Positions 7,764-16,602 are shown, numbered from the stretch's first letter. The stretch: DNA of 64,000 nucleotides from Sphingomonas sp. (GCF_013812825.1 NZ_JACCSU010000045.1:62001-126000); one strand, 5' to 3'. Notes: generated from the letters alone by a model not told the origin. Numbers and translations: made by a program.

Positions 7764-9600
7764 CGCCACCCAGGCGGCGGCTGAGCCGTTCCTCGAAGTT
7801 CGCGGCGGCGCACCGTCCCGGCTGCGGCTCGATGGCGGCGGCCGAGCGCATGTCGATCGCGCGCTGCCGTTCCTGATCCTCAATCGCGGAGGCGGGGCCG
7901 AAAGCCTCGCGGCGCGGGTCGCGGCGACCAGCTCGGCCTATGTCGTGTGGCCGGGGCCCAACGACGACCAGGCGCTGCAGGCGATCGACCAGATCGCGCG
8001 CCGCGCCCACGACAAGCACGGCCGGGTGCTGCTGGTGTCGATCTACGACCTTCCCCGCGACGTCTTGCTCGATCCGGAGCAGCCGAAGCTGGAGGCGTTC
8101 ACGGCACGGTTGAGCGCCAGTCCGGATGAGCCCGCTCAGGCCGCCGCCAAGCGGCTCACGGAAGCGCTCGAAAAGATCGAGATCGACCTTCGCAACTGCT
8201 CCGTCGAGCATGTGTCGGAGGCCTGGTTCGTGTCGGGGGTCGAGGATCTCGTGCAGCGCCTTCACTGGCTGTCGCACATCTCGCTGGGCCTGCCGCAAAC
8301 CTACCGGGTCCCCGGGCAGGACGCGATTTATCCGCAATTGCTCCACGAGCTCGAGATCAGCGTCTTTGATGCCCTCTTGCAGGCGAGCCATGCGTTCCTC
8401 GCCGAGATCGCGCCTGATCCGCCCAAGTCCCACCGGGCGCTTGGACGGCGAAGCTTCATCGATGCGGCCCGCTCGGTCGACCGCAAGCTGCTGCGCATCT
8501 CGACCTCGTTCGACTTCCTGCTGAGCGTTTCGCCGATCAATTCGGAACAGGCCTACGACAAGTTCAAGGCCGACAAGTTCGATACCCCGCCGACATTCCG
8601 CTACCGGCCGCTGACGGTGGATCCGGATCTCGCCAAGCGCGCGCTTTATGCCATCGACCTGCGGCGCGTCGAGGACCCGGTGCTCGAGCATCTGTTTGCC
8701 GAAAAGCGGCGCGAGCTGGACCAGCAGCTGACGATGCTGGCCTGCCGCAACAGCGGCGATTTCCGCTACGTATCGCTGACTTTGTACGGGCCGGTCGAGC
8801 CGGCGCTTCTGGCGGGCGCTCGAGAGGTCCTCGACCGAGTCAGCGGCGATCGGCATCGCGGCGAAGCGATCGGCGCCGATGCCGTGCGCAAGGCGGCGCG
8901 CGCGCTGATCGCCGACTATCGGCAGGCCGATCCCGAATTCAACGGCCGGATCGAGGTTCGCCAGGATATTCCAGCCGGCCTGATGGTATCGGGCCGGACG
9001 CTGATGATCTCGCAGTCGACGCGGATGCCCAAGCACCGGCTCGACGCGCTGTTGCAGCACGAGGTCAGCGTGCACCTGCTGACTTTCGTCAATGGCAACG
9101 CGCAGGGACTCAAGATCTTCCGCACCGGGCTTGCCGGCTACGAGGGCGTCCAGGAAGGGCTCGGGGTGTTCGCCGAATGCGCGGTCGGTGGCTTGACCGC
9201 GGCCCGACTGCGGCTGCTGGCGGCACGGGTCGTGGTGGTCGATGCCATGATCGCCGGAGCCGAATTCATCGAGGCGTTCCGGCTGCTCAAGGACCAGGGC
9301 TTTGGATCCCGGATGTCGTTCAACGTCGCCGCTCGGGTTTACCGCTCGGGCGGGCTGAGCAAGGACGCCATCTATCTGCGCGGGTTCCGGCAGGTTCTCG
9401 ACCTGCTCGCCGCGGGCAGCGACCTGACCCCGTTCTGGTACGGGAAGATCGCCGCCCGCCACGTTCCCGTGATCGAGGAACTCGCGGCCCGCGGCCTGCT
9501 GCAGGCGCCGCGCACGCTGCCGCAATTCCTTGCCCGACCCGACGCGCAGGCGCGTATTGCGACCATGCGGACGGCGCCCGCACTTTCCCAGCTAATCTGA
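7753..9600 (+). CDS. DUF1704 / QEGLA-motif zinc peptidase-like protein
   Basis: A 615-residue protein of the family annotated as flavohemoglobin expression-modulating QEGLA motif protein. It has HEVSVH at residues 436-441 (the HExxxH pattern) and VQEGLGVFAE at about 466-475, where the Glu is the expected third metal ligand. This DUF1704 core is shared with the mammalian tubulin tyrosine carboxypeptidases MATCAP1/2, so a carboxypeptidase-like activity is plausible. The N-terminal 250 residues have no motif I recognise. The ATG at 7753 overlaps the FGase stop; the next gene, an ATP-grasp ligase, follows after 12 bases. Confidence 0.88.
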   Translation: MADSATQAAAEPFLEVRGGAPSRLRLDGGGRAHVDRALPFLILNRGGGAESLAARVAATSSAYVVWPGPNDDQALQAIDQIARRAHDKHGRVLLVSIYDLPRDVLLDPEQPKLEAFTARLSASPDEPAQAAAKRLTEALEKIEIDLRNCSVEHVSEAWFVSGVEDLVQRLHWLSHISLGLPQTYRVPGQDAIYPQLLHELEISVFDALLQASHAFLAEIAPDPPKSHRALGRRSFIDAARSVDRKLLRISTSFDFLLSVSPINSEQAYDKFKADKFDTPPTFRYRPLTVDPDLAKRALYAIDLRRVEDPVLEHLFAEKRRELDQQLTMLACRNSGDFRYVSLTLYGPVEPALLAGAREVLDRVSGDRHRGEAIGADAVRKAARALIADYRQADPEFNGRIEVRQDIPAGLMVSGRTLMISQSTRMPKHRLDALLQHEVSVHLLTFVNGNAQGLKIFRTGLAGYEGVQEGLGVFAECAVGGLTAARLRLLAARVVVVDAMIAGAEFIEAFRLLKDQGFGSRMSFNVAARVYRSGGLSKDAIYLRGFRQVLDLLAAGSDLTPFWYGKIAARHVPVIEELAARGLLQAPRTLPQFLARPDAQARIATMRTAPALSQLI

Positions 9601-9612
9601 AAGCCAAACTCA

Positions 9613-10659
9613 ATGCTGATCGCGTTTTTCGTCAACGACATGGCCCGGGAGTTTCCCAACTACACCACCACCGTGCTCGCGCACCAGGCGGTCCAGCGCG
9701 GCCACCGGGTTTGTTACATCACGCCCGGGGATTTCGTCATGCTGCCCGACGACAGCATGCAGATCCACGCGCGCATGGCGCCGACGAAAAAGCACAAGTC
9801 GCACACCGATTTCTTCAAGGGCATCCAGGCAGTCGGCGAAAAGACCACCGAGCTGGCCATGACCGACGTCGACGTCCTATGGCTGAGAAGCGATCCGGCG
9901 CTCGACGCGCAGTCGGCGCCATGGGCGGCCGACGCCGGGATCCTGTTCGGGCGCGAGGCGGTGAAGCGCGGAGTCCTCGTTCTCAATGACCCGAGCAGCC
10001 TCAGCCTGGCGGTCAACAAGATGTACTTCCAGTCGTTTCCCGATGCGGTTCGAGCCGAAACGCTGATCACCAAGCACACCGCCGATGTGAAGGAGTTTGC
10101 CAAGAAGCATGGCGGCGAGTGCATCCTGAAGCCGCTGCAGGGTTCGGGCGGATCGGGCGTTTTCAAGGTCGACAAGAAGAATGAATCGAACCTCAACCAG
10201 ATGATCGAGGCGATCACCCGCGACGGCTATGTGATCGCGCAGGCCTATGTGCCCGCCGCGGCCAGGGGCGACATCCGGCTGTTCGTGATGAACGGGCACC
10301 CGCTACGCATCGGCAAGAAATATGCGGCGTTGCGGCGGGTCAGCGCCGAAGACGACATCCGAAGCAACATCCACGCTGGCGGCAAGGCGGTTGCCGTCGA
10401 GATTGGCGAGACCGAGCTTCGCGTCGCCGAGCTCATCCGGCCCAAACTCATCGCCGACGGCATGTTCCTCGTTGGGATCGACATCGTCGGCGACAAGATC
10501 CTCGAGGTGAACGTGTTCAGCCCCGGCAATCTGCGCGCCTGCAACACGCTTCAGGGCGTCAATTTCGCCGAGCCGATCATCGCGTCGGTCGAGCGCAAGG
10601 TCGAGATCTCCAAGGAGTTCGCACGAGCGTTCGACAACCGGGCGCTCGCCGTCATGTGA
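9613..10659 (+). CDS. ATP-grasp ligase, glutathione synthetase-like
   Basis: A 348-residue COG0189-type ATP-grasp enzyme that should activate a carboxylate as acyl phosphate and ligate an amine. ATP-binding signatures are ECILKPLQGSGGSGVFKV (about 172-189) and the metal-binding end VGIDIVGDKILEVNVFSPG. The N-terminal pre-ATP-grasp domain starts IAFFVNDMAREFPNYTTT. It resembles GshB but sits with a DUF1704 peptidase and an FGase-like hydrolase instead of gshA, so the substrate is uncertain. It ends with ATGTGA at the start region of the aminotransferase gene. Confidence 0.88.
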   Translation: MLIAFFVNDMAREFPNYTTTVLAHQAVQRGHRVCYITPGDFVMLPDDSMQIHARMAPTKKHKSHTDFFKGIQAVGEKTTELAMTDVDVLWLRSDPALDAQSAPWAADAGILFGREAVKRGVLVLNDPSSLSLAVNKMYFQSFPDAVRAETLITKHTADVKEFAKKHGGECILKPLQGSGGSGVFKVDKKNESNLNQMIEAITRDGYVIAQAYVPAAARGDIRLFVMNGHPLRIGKKYAALRRVSAEDDIRSNIHAGGKAVAVEIGETELRVAELIRPKLIADGMFLVGIDIVGDKILEVNVFSPGNLRACNTLQGVNFAEPIIASVERKVEISKEFARAFDNRALAVM

Positions 10660-10676
10660 AGAGGAGGCCGCCAAGA

Positions 10677-11915
10677 GTGTCTGTGAAGCCGCCGACGCAC
10701 TCGCGGCAGGCGGCGGCACCGGCTATGGGCGGCAATTCACGAACCGCTGTGAGGCCCCGCTTGAACCCGCTTTACGAGCAGATGCAGACCAGCGTGTTCG
10801 AGCGGATGTCGGGCCTGGCGGCCAAGCACGGCGCGGTGAACCTGGGGCAGGGTTTCCCCGATTTTGGCTGGCCGGAGGAAATCCTCGAGGCCGCGGCTGG
10901 GGCGCTGACCGAGGGCTCGAACCAATATCCGCCGTCGCGCGGCTTGCCGCCGCTGCGCGAGGCGATCGCCGCCCATTACAACCGGCACCAGCAGCTCGAC
11001 GTCGCCGCCGCCCATGTCTGCGTCACCAGTGGCGCGACCGAGGCGGTTGGAGCGGCGATCCTGGCGACGGTCCGGCCAGGCGATGAGGTGATCATCCTGA
11101 CCCCGGCCTACGACTGCTACGCGCCGATGATCCGACGCGCCGGCGGAACGGTTCGCGAAGTTGCCCTGCGCCCCCCACGTTGGCGGATCGACCGGGAGCC
11201 GCTCGAGGCAGCGGTCGGGCCGAAGACGAGCGCCATCCTGTTCAACAATCCTCACAACCCCGCCGGTCGGCTGTTCACGCGCGACGAGCTGGACGTCGTG
11301 GCGGCGGTCGCCCGCGAGCATGATTTGACCGTGATCAGCGACGAGGTGTGGGAGCATATCGTCCTCGACGAGCAGCATTTCGTATCGCTTGCCTCGCTGC
11401 CGGAGATGGCCCAGCGGACGATCAAGATCGGCTCGGCCGGCAAGATCTTCTCGCTGACCGGCTGGAAGGTCGGCTGGATGGTCGCCGCGCCGGAGATGGC
11501 GGGAGTGGCGGCGCGCGCTCACCAGTTCCTGACCTTTTCGACCGCTCCCAACCTGCAGTCGGCGGTCGCCTACGGGCTCGACGAAGGGGACGCGTGGATC
11601 GAGCCGATGAAGCAGCGCTTCGCCCGCGCTCGCGACCGCATGACCCAAGGGCTCCGCGACGCCGGATTCGCGGTGCTCGACGCCGCCTCGACCTATTTCC
11701 TGTGCGTCGACCTGGCTCAATCCGGGATCGGCCTCGACGATGAGAGCTTCGCCGCCGCGGCGGTCGAACGGGCAGGCGTCGCGGTGGTGCCGCTGTCGGC
11801 CTTCGCGGAAGCGGATCCGCCGCGGCACCTGGTCCGGCTGTGCTTTGGCAAGAAGGACGAGACGATCGACGCCGGAGTCGCGGCGATGGCCAAGGCAAAG
11901 AAGCTGTTCGAATGA
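10677..11915 (+). CDS. Class I/II PLP aminotransferase (YbdL / kynurenine aminotransferase-like)
   Basis: Fold-type I aminotransferase related to methionine aminotransferase YbdL and kynurenine aminotransferases. It has AVNLGQGFPDF, NQYPPSRGLPPLREAI, the PLP-contact block NNPHNPAGRLF and the PLP lysine in GSAGKIFSLTGWKVGW. GTG 10677 is chosen because AGGAGG (10664-10669) lies seven bases upstream; a GTG at 10656 overlaps the preceding stop. About 412 residues, including roughly 35 extra N-terminal residues of low complexity. Last gene of the FGase-DUF1704-ATP-grasp run. Confidence 0.87.
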   Translation: MSVKPPTHSRQAAAPAMGGNSRTAVRPRLNPLYEQMQTSVFERMSGLAAKHGAVNLGQGFPDFGWPEEILEAAAGALTEGSNQYPPSRGLPPLREAIAAHYNRHQQLDVAAAHVCVTSGATEAVGAAILATVRPGDEVIILTPAYDCYAPMIRRAGGTVREVALRPPRWRIDREPLEAAVGPKTSAILFNNPHNPAGRLFTRDELDVVAAVAREHDLTVISDEVWEHIVLDEQHFVSLASLPEMAQRTIKIGSAGKIFSLTGWKVGWMVAAPEMAGVAARAHQFLTFSTAPNLQSAVAYGLDEGDAWIEPMKQRFARARDRMTQGLRDAGFAVLDAASTYFLCVDLAQSGIGLDDESFAAAAVERAGVAVVPLSAFAEADPPRHLVRLCFGKKDETIDAGVAAMAKAKKLFE

Positions 11916-11965
11916 GCCCCGCGAGGGGCGCGACAACCCCCCGAGCTCCCGCCACGATGCTCCCG

Positions 11966-12814
11966 CTAGCGCAGGTTATCCGTTTCGGCGTAGCTCCATA
12001 GCGCGAGGCCTTTGTCCTCGATCAAGCCAGGCCAGCGGCCGCGAAACTCCTGCTTCCAGGGCATGAGCGCGTCGGGTTCCAGGGGGTGCGAGATCAAATA
12101 GCCCTGGGCGACATCGCAGCCGAGCTCGCCCAGCGATTGCAGCTGCTCGCGAGTTTCCACTCCCTCTGCGGTGGCGGTCAGCCCGAGCCCATGCGCGAGG
12201 TCGATGATCGCTTTGACGATCAACCGCGATTCCTGGGAGTTCACCGCGTCGCCGACGAAGAAGCGGTCGATCTTGACCTCGGTGAACGGCAATTGGCGAA
12301 GCTGCATCAGCGAGGAATAGCCGGTCCCGAAATCGTCGATCGCGAGCCCGATGCCCTTGATTCGGAAGCGTGTCAGGGTGTCCATCAGCTTGATCAGCGG
12401 CTGGGTCGCGCTCTCGGTCAGCTCGAGCACCAGCCGGTCGGTCGGAACGTCGAGCGCTCGGCACATCCGTTCGACGAGGTCGGGAAAATCGAGCTGCTCG
12501 AGGCTGAGCGCGGAAATGTTGAAGGCGAGGGAAGTGTCGATTCCCTGCTCGCGCCATTTGAGCCACTGCCGAAGGGTGGTCCGAAGGCCCCACTGCGTCA
12601 GCTCCTCGATCAGGCCGTGCTTTTCCGCCAGCGGCACGAAGCGCGACGGAGGCACCGAGCCGAACTCCGAATCCTTCCACCGGACCAGGGCCTCGACTCG
12701 CGTCAGAGCGCCGTCGCGAAGCCGGACCTTGGGCTGGTAGACCATGTGCAGCCGCTGATTGATCAGCGCCCGCTCGAACCCTTCGACGAGCGCCAGCTCG
12801 GGCCGCGGCGTCAT
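11966..12814 (-). CDS. EAL-domain c-di-GMP phosphodiesterase
   Basis: A stand-alone 282-residue EAL domain that should hydrolyse cyclic-di-GMP to pGpG. Catalytic signatures are intact: VYQPKVRLRDG, RVEALVRW (the EAL motif), FNISALSL, LELTES, AIDDFGTGYSS, KIDRFF and AEGVET. Its ATG overlaps the stop of the upstream receiver gene (ATGA), so the two are translated together and probably act as a regulated phosphodiesterase pair. Confidence 0.93.
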   Translation of the reverse strand: MTPRPELALVEGFERALINQRLHMVYQPKVRLRDGALTRVEALVRWKDSEFGSVPPSRFVPLAEKHGLIEELTQWGLRTTLRQWLKWREQGIDTSLAFNISALSLEQLDFPDLVERMCRALDVPTDRLVLELTESATQPLIKLMDTLTRFRIKGIGLAIDDFGTGYSSLMQLRQLPFTEVKIDRFFVGDAVNSQESRLIVKAIIDLAHGLGLTATAEGVETREQLQSLGELGCDVAQGYLISHPLEPDALMPWKQEFRGRWPGLIEDKGLALWSYAETDNLR

Positions 12815-13200
12815 GATCCCAGAGTCGATTTCAGCTCGGTGAAAACGGCTTCGAGATCATCGAGCCGGACGGGCTTTTCGAGCGGCCCGACCATCGTCAG
12901 TCCATGCGCCTCGCCGAGCCGGAAAGCGCTTTCCAGGACCCGTCGGTCGAAGCCGCTGATGATCAGCACCGGCGACTGGAACTGCTGGTCGGCCAGGAAG
13001 CGCAGCAGCTCGACGCCGTCCATCCCCGGCATTCCAAGATCGAGAGCGACCATGTCGGGCCGAGCTGCGATAAATTCGGCGCGGAACTGCTCGTCGTCCG
13101 AGGTGAGGATCGCATCGTAGCCGCTTTCACGAGCGGCGCTGGCGACGAAGTCGGCGAGCATCGGCTCATCGTCAACCAGCAGCAGCCGGGGCCGCTTCAT
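12811..13200 (-). CDS. Single-domain response regulator receiver
   Basis: A 129-residue CheY-like receiver. The acidic pair is in LLVDDEP (residues 10-11), the phospho-acceptor Asp54 in VALDLGMPGMDG, and the conserved Lys in LEKPV. There is no output domain. The ATG at 13200 has GAGGAGG six bases upstream, preferred over the upstream in-frame start. It overlaps the EAL gene by 4 bp, which suggests phosphorylation-dependent control of c-di-GMP breakdown. No partner histidine kinase is adjacent. Confidence 0.92.
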   Translation of the reverse strand: MKRPRLLLVDDEPMLADFVASAARESGYDAILTSDDEQFRAEFIAARPDMVALDLGMPGMDGVELLRFLADQQFQSPVLIISGFDRRVLESAFRLGEAHGLTMVGPLEKPVRLDDLEAVFTELKSTLGS

Positions 13201-13339
13201 GCCGAACCTCCTCACCCCCTGTACCCTACCAGTGCGCTTTTTCGCCCGGTTAGGTCAAACGAATGAAACGGCTTTTTAACTATGCGCCACATAAAGTCCC
13301 GAATTGGTGCGATTTCCCCGCGCCCTGGAGACCCTTCGA

Positions 13340-14050
13340 ATGTTCGGATCGCTCATTCGAAAAAAGCCTGCAACGGCCTGGAATCAGGACGAAACATCCT
13401 TCGAATCGACGACCTTCACGTTGTCGACGGCCGTTCCGCGGCCCTGCGAGCGCCGGACCGATGCTCGAATTCTGCCGACCCTGCGGGTCGCAAAGCTGAT
13501 CGGTGGCAACGGCGAGCAGCTGATCCGGGTGCGCAACATCTCCGCTGGTGGACTGCTGGCAGAGACCGTACAGGCACCGCCGTCCGTCGGTGAGCAGGTG
13601 ACCGTAGAGCTCTCGTCGCAGACCATTCCATCGACCGTCGTCTGGATCCGCGAGGGGACCGTCGGCGTCAAGTTCGACCAGAACGTCGACCTCGGCGAGC
13701 TCCTTGCCGGGCGCAAGCCGCGCCACGGCTTCCGGCCACGACCGCCGCGGCTGGACGTCAGCTGCAAGGCTTCGGTCCGCGTCGGCAAGGTCTATTATAC
13801 CGTCGACGTGCACGACATTTCGTTGGGCGGAATGAAGGTCGAGCCAATCGAGGAATATTGCCTCGGCCGGGACGTTACCGTCGTCGTCGAGAGCTTGCGG
13901 CCGATCAAGGGTCAGGTTCGCTGGTTCGCCGAGCGCCGCGCCGGCATCGTGTTCGACAAGGAACTGAAATTCGAAGAGCTGTCCGAGTGGGTCGGAAAGC
14001 GGCTCGAGCTGGCCAGCCTCAAGGCGAGCTACCAGCCCAAAACTCTTTAA
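13340..14050 (+). CDS. Tandem PilZ-domain protein
   Basis: A 236-residue protein with two PilZ-like modules. The first (about 35-125) has ERRTDARILPTLRVAKL and VRNISAGGLLAE; the second (about 130-225) has RPRPPRLDVSCKASVR and VHDISLGGMKVE. PilZ domains bind c-di-GMP through an N-terminal RxxxR and a D/NxSxxG motif. NISAGG and DISLGG are visible, and arginine-rich segments precede each. It is divergent from the receiver-EAL pair, a likely local effector of the same signal. ATG 13340 is chosen over the upstream in-frame opening, which lacks homology. Confidence 0.88.
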   Translation: MFGSLIRKKPATAWNQDETSFESTTFTLSTAVPRPCERRTDARILPTLRVAKLIGGNGEQLIRVRNISAGGLLAETVQAPPSVGEQVTVELSSQTIPSTVVWIREGTVGVKFDQNVDLGELLAGRKPRHGFRPRPPRLDVSCKASVRVGKVYYTVDVHDISLGGMKVEPIEEYCLGRDVTVVVESLRPIKGQVRWFAERRAGIVFDKELKFEELSEWVGKRLELASLKASYQPKTL

Positions 14051-14102
14051 CGGCCGCCGCCGCAGCACTATCTGCACTGCTTCGCCGCAAAGGAGCAGGT
14101 CG

Positions 14103-14666
14103 ATGCCTGATGAATCTGGGGCTGACGAAGTGGCGGTTCTTGCCGGCGGGTGCTTCTGGTGCACCGAAGCGGTGTTCCTCGACATCGTCGGGGTAAAATC
14201 GGTTGAAAGCGGCTATACCGGGGGCGAAACCATCAGTCCGACCTACAAGCAGGTATGCGGCGGCGACACCGGCCACGCCGAAGCAATCCGGATCACCTTC
14301 GACCCCGGGCAAATCCGCTACGAAGACCTGCTCGAGATCTTTTTCGCGACCCACGACCCGACCCAGCTCAATCGCCAGGGCAACGACGTCGGCACGCAAT
14401 ACCGCTCGGCGATCTTCCCGCAATCGCCCGAGCAGGAAGAGCAAGCGCGAGCCGCGATCGCCCAGGCCAACGAGCAGCACGGCGGCCGCGTCGTGACAAC
14501 CATCGAACCCGCGGGCGACTGGTATCCGGCCGAGGACTATCACCAGGATTATTGGAGCGGGGAGGGGCAGCGAAACCCCTATTGCCTGGCGACCATCCCG
14601 CCCAAGCTGAGCAAGCTGCGCAAGAGCTTCCAGGATCGGGCGAAGAGCGCCTCGGCGCCGGCCTAA
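14103..14666 (+). CDS. msrA: Peptide methionine sulfoxide reductase A
   Basis: Repairs Met-S-sulfoxide in proteins. The catalytic motif GGCFWCTE starts at residue 15 with Cys17 as nucleophile. The family blocks SGYTGG, HAEAIRI and the QYRS region follow. 187 residues. AAAGGAG lies about ten bases before the ATG. Its TAA stop overlaps the convergent tsaC stop by four bases. Confidence 0.96.
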   Translation: MPDESGADEVAVLAGGCFWCTEAVFLDIVGVKSVESGYTGGETISPTYKQVCGGDTGHAEAIRITFDPGQIRYEDLLEIFFATHDPTQLNRQGNDVGTQYRSAIFPQSPEQEEQARAAIAQANEQHGGRVVTTIEPAGDWYPAEDYHQDYWSGEGQRNPYCLATIPPKLSKLRKSFQDRAKSASAPA

Positions 14667-15574
14667 TCGCGCCGGCCCGCCGCTCGCCGCAAGCGATCGT
14701 TGATCGCGATCCCGAGCCCCTCACCGGGGACTGGGGCAACGGCGATGCGCGGCTTGGGTGACATGTCGGCGAAATGGAGCAGGTCGAACAGCCGTGCCGC
14801 GGCTTCGACGGAGTCTCCCGACCGGCTGAGGCTGGAGTCGCCCGCGACCGGCCCGAAGCCGATCAGATATTCGTCGCTCGCCGCTTCGATCACTTCAAGG
14901 CGCAAAGGCTTCGAGGGCGCATAGTGGCTCTGCAATTGCCCCGGGGACTCGATCGCCTCGCCAAACCCCGCCGGTGCGTCGACGAGGATCGGTCCGGGGC
15001 GAAGCAGTCGAAGCGCGCCCCCGGTCGCGGCAACGATGGTCGACTCGATGCCGCGCCCGCACGGTCCGTCGTCGACGATAAGCTCGATCTTGCCGTCGAG
15101 GCTCTGGAGCACATGCTCGGCGCGGGTCGGACTGATCGAGCCGCTGGCGTTGGCCGACGGCGCGGCGAGCGGCCGGCCGGTGGCGCGCAACAGTGCCTGC
15201 ATCGCTCGGTGCGACGGGACGCGAAGAGCGATGGTCGCAAGGCCGGCGGTCACGAGCGAGGCGATGCCGGCATCGGCTTTGAGCGGAACCACCAGCGTCA
15301 GCGGCCCGGGCCAATGCTGGCGCGCGAGCTCGAGCGCTTCGGGTCCGAGCTCGCCGATGCGCCCGGCGGCGCCCAGGTCCGGCACGTGCACGATCAGAGG
15401 GTTGAAGCGCGGCCGGCCCTTGGCCTCGTAGATGCGCGCGACAGCCGCGGCATTGGTGGCGTCGGCGGCGAGGCCGTAAACGGTCTCGGTGGCAATCGCG
15501 ACCGGCTCGCCGCTTCGGACCAATTCCGCCGCCTCGCCGATTGCATCGTCGCTGAAGGGCGCCACGCGTGTCAT
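14663..15574 (-). CDS. tsaC: L-threonylcarbamoyladenylate synthase (Sua5/YciO/YrdC)
   Basis: Makes threonylcarbamoyl-AMP from Thr, bicarbonate and ATP for t6A37 modification of ANN-decoding tRNAs. It has GEPVAIATETVYGLAADA, KGRPRFNPLIVH, WPGPLTLVV and APSANASGSISPT. At 303 residues it is the long Sua5-type form with a C-terminal extension carrying the SHYAPSKPL linker. The ATG at 15574 begins the conserved region. Last gene of a nitroreductase-gntR-tsaC run; convergent with msrA. Confidence 0.93.
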   Translation of the reverse strand: MTRVAPFSDDAIGEAAELVRSGEPVAIATETVYGLAADATNAAAVARIYEAKGRPRFNPLIVHVPDLGAAGRIGELGPEALELARQHWPGPLTLVVPLKADAGIASLVTAGLATIALRVPSHRAMQALLRATGRPLAAPSANASGSISPTRAEHVLQSLDGKIELIVDDGPCGRGIESTIVAATGGALRLLRPGPILVDAPAGFGEAIESPGQLQSHYAPSKPLRLEVIEAASDEYLIGFGPVAGDSSLSRSGDSVEAAARLFDLLHFADMSPKPRIAVAPVPGEGLGIAINDRLRRAAGRRD

Positions 15575-15612
15575 GCGCGGTTCGCTACTGGATTCAGCCG
15601 TTCGCAGGAATA

Positions 15613-15969
15613 CTAGGCGTTCTCTTGCTCGAGGAGCCTCGCAGGATCGATGCCCAGCCGCCTCATCCGCTCGCGCACCGCCGGCCATTCTTCCTTGACG
15701 AAGCGGCTGCGCTCGGAGTCGCGCAGGCGAGCGCAGGCCCCGGGAGCGACGAACATGCCGACTCCGCGCTTGACCGTGATCAGCCCTTCGTCCTGGAAAC
15801 CCTGGTAGGCCTTGGCGACGGTCAGCGGATTGGCCGACTGCTCGGCCGCGAACGCTCGAACGGACGGCAGCGGGTCGCCGTCGGAATAACGGCCGGCGAG
15901 AATGGCGTCGGCAATCGTCTCGCGCAGTCGGACGTAGACGGGCTTTTCGTGCTGCGATCCAAGCGTCAT
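15613..15969 (-). CDS. GntR-family regulator, short YtrA-like
   Basis: A 118-residue regulator with a winged helix (VYVRLRETIADAILAGRYSDGDPLPSVRAFA, then ANPLTVAKAYQGFQDEGLI) and only a short C-terminal helical tail. This is the YtrA architecture rather than FadR or HutC. No ABC transporter, the usual YtrA partner, is adjacent. A perfect 6-bp inverted repeat abuts its start codon, suggesting autoregulation. It lies 30 bases after the nitroreductase gene. Confidence 0.9.
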   Translation of the reverse strand: MTLGSQHEKPVYVRLRETIADAILAGRYSDGDPLPSVRAFAAEQSANPLTVAKAYQGFQDEGLITVKRGVGMFVAPGACARLRDSERSRFVKEEWPAVRERMRRLGIDPARLLEQENA

Positions 15970-15986
15970 GCTGTCGTAATACAGCA
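15969..15986. promoter_or_regulatory. Palindromic operator candidate at the gntR start
   Basis: TGCTGT-cgtaat-ACAGCA is a perfect inverted repeat with 6-bp arms. It touches the GntR start codon and lies in the 30-bp gap after the nitroreductase gene. Its placement fits an autoregulatory operator; no second copy was located. Confidence 0.5.
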
Positions 15987-15999
15987 GCGCGGAAAAAGG

Positions 16000-16602
16000 T
16001 CAAGGTATCGGCGGCACTTGCGGCGGTGCCGTCCACGTGCGGCGGACGGTTTCCAGCGCCGGGCGCGGCCGCTCGAACGGCGCGGTGCCGGCATGGCCGA
16101 TGAAGATGAAGCCGGCGATGCGCTCGCGTGGCTCGCACAATGCAGCCCGAACATGTTCGGAATAGGCCTGCCAGCCGGTCACCCAGCCGGCCACAAACCC
16201 GAGTGCGTGGGCGGCGAGCAAAAGGTTCATCCCCGCCGCTCCGCACGACAATTGCTGCTCCCACACCGGGATCTTGTGGTCTTCAACCGGCGCCGAGACG
16301 AGCACCACCAGCGCTCCTCGATAATGGGCGAATTGATCGGCTTTCTCGTAATGCGCGACGGTTGCGGATGGATCTTCGCTGGCGAGCGCTTCGCGGAGCA
16401 GCTTTGCAAGCTCATCGCGCTGGTCGTCGGCAATGGTGACGAACCGCCACGGCGACAGCTTGCCGTGGTCGGGGGTCCGGGCGGCCATCGCCAGGATCCG
16501 CTCGAGCTCGTCGGCGCTCGGCCCCGGATCGACAATCTCCCGAGGCTTGGCCGAGCGGCGCGTTTCGAGCAGCGAAAGCAGCGAGGAGCGGTCGTTGAGC
16601 AT
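16000..16602 (-). CDS. Nitroreductase family flavoprotein (YdjA-like)
   Basis: A 200-residue FMN-dependent oxidoreductase of the small YdjA type. It opens with LLETRRSAKPREI, then the flavin-contact block MAARTPDHGKLSPWRFVTI, the middle SCGAAGMNLLLAAHALGFVAGW (split across the dimer interface) and IAGFIFIGHAG near the end. The physiological substrate is unknown. First gene of the gntR-tsaC run. Confidence 0.93.
   Translation of the reverse strand: MLNDRSSLLSLLETRRSAKPREIVDPGPSADELERILAMAARTPDHGKLSPWRFVTIADDQRDELAKLLREALASEDPSATVAHYEKADQFAHYRGALVVLVSAPVEDHKIPVWEQQLSCGAAGMNLLLAAHALGFVAGWVTGWQAYSEHVRAALCEPRERIAGFIFIGHAGTAPFERPRPALETVRRTWTAPPQVPPIP

Noticed and set aside
7729..9525. A long open frame (about 600 codons) on the minus strand across the DUF1704 gene
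   Set aside because: It is an antisense shadow created by high GC3; it has no family motifs, while the plus strand has HExxxH and QEGLG.
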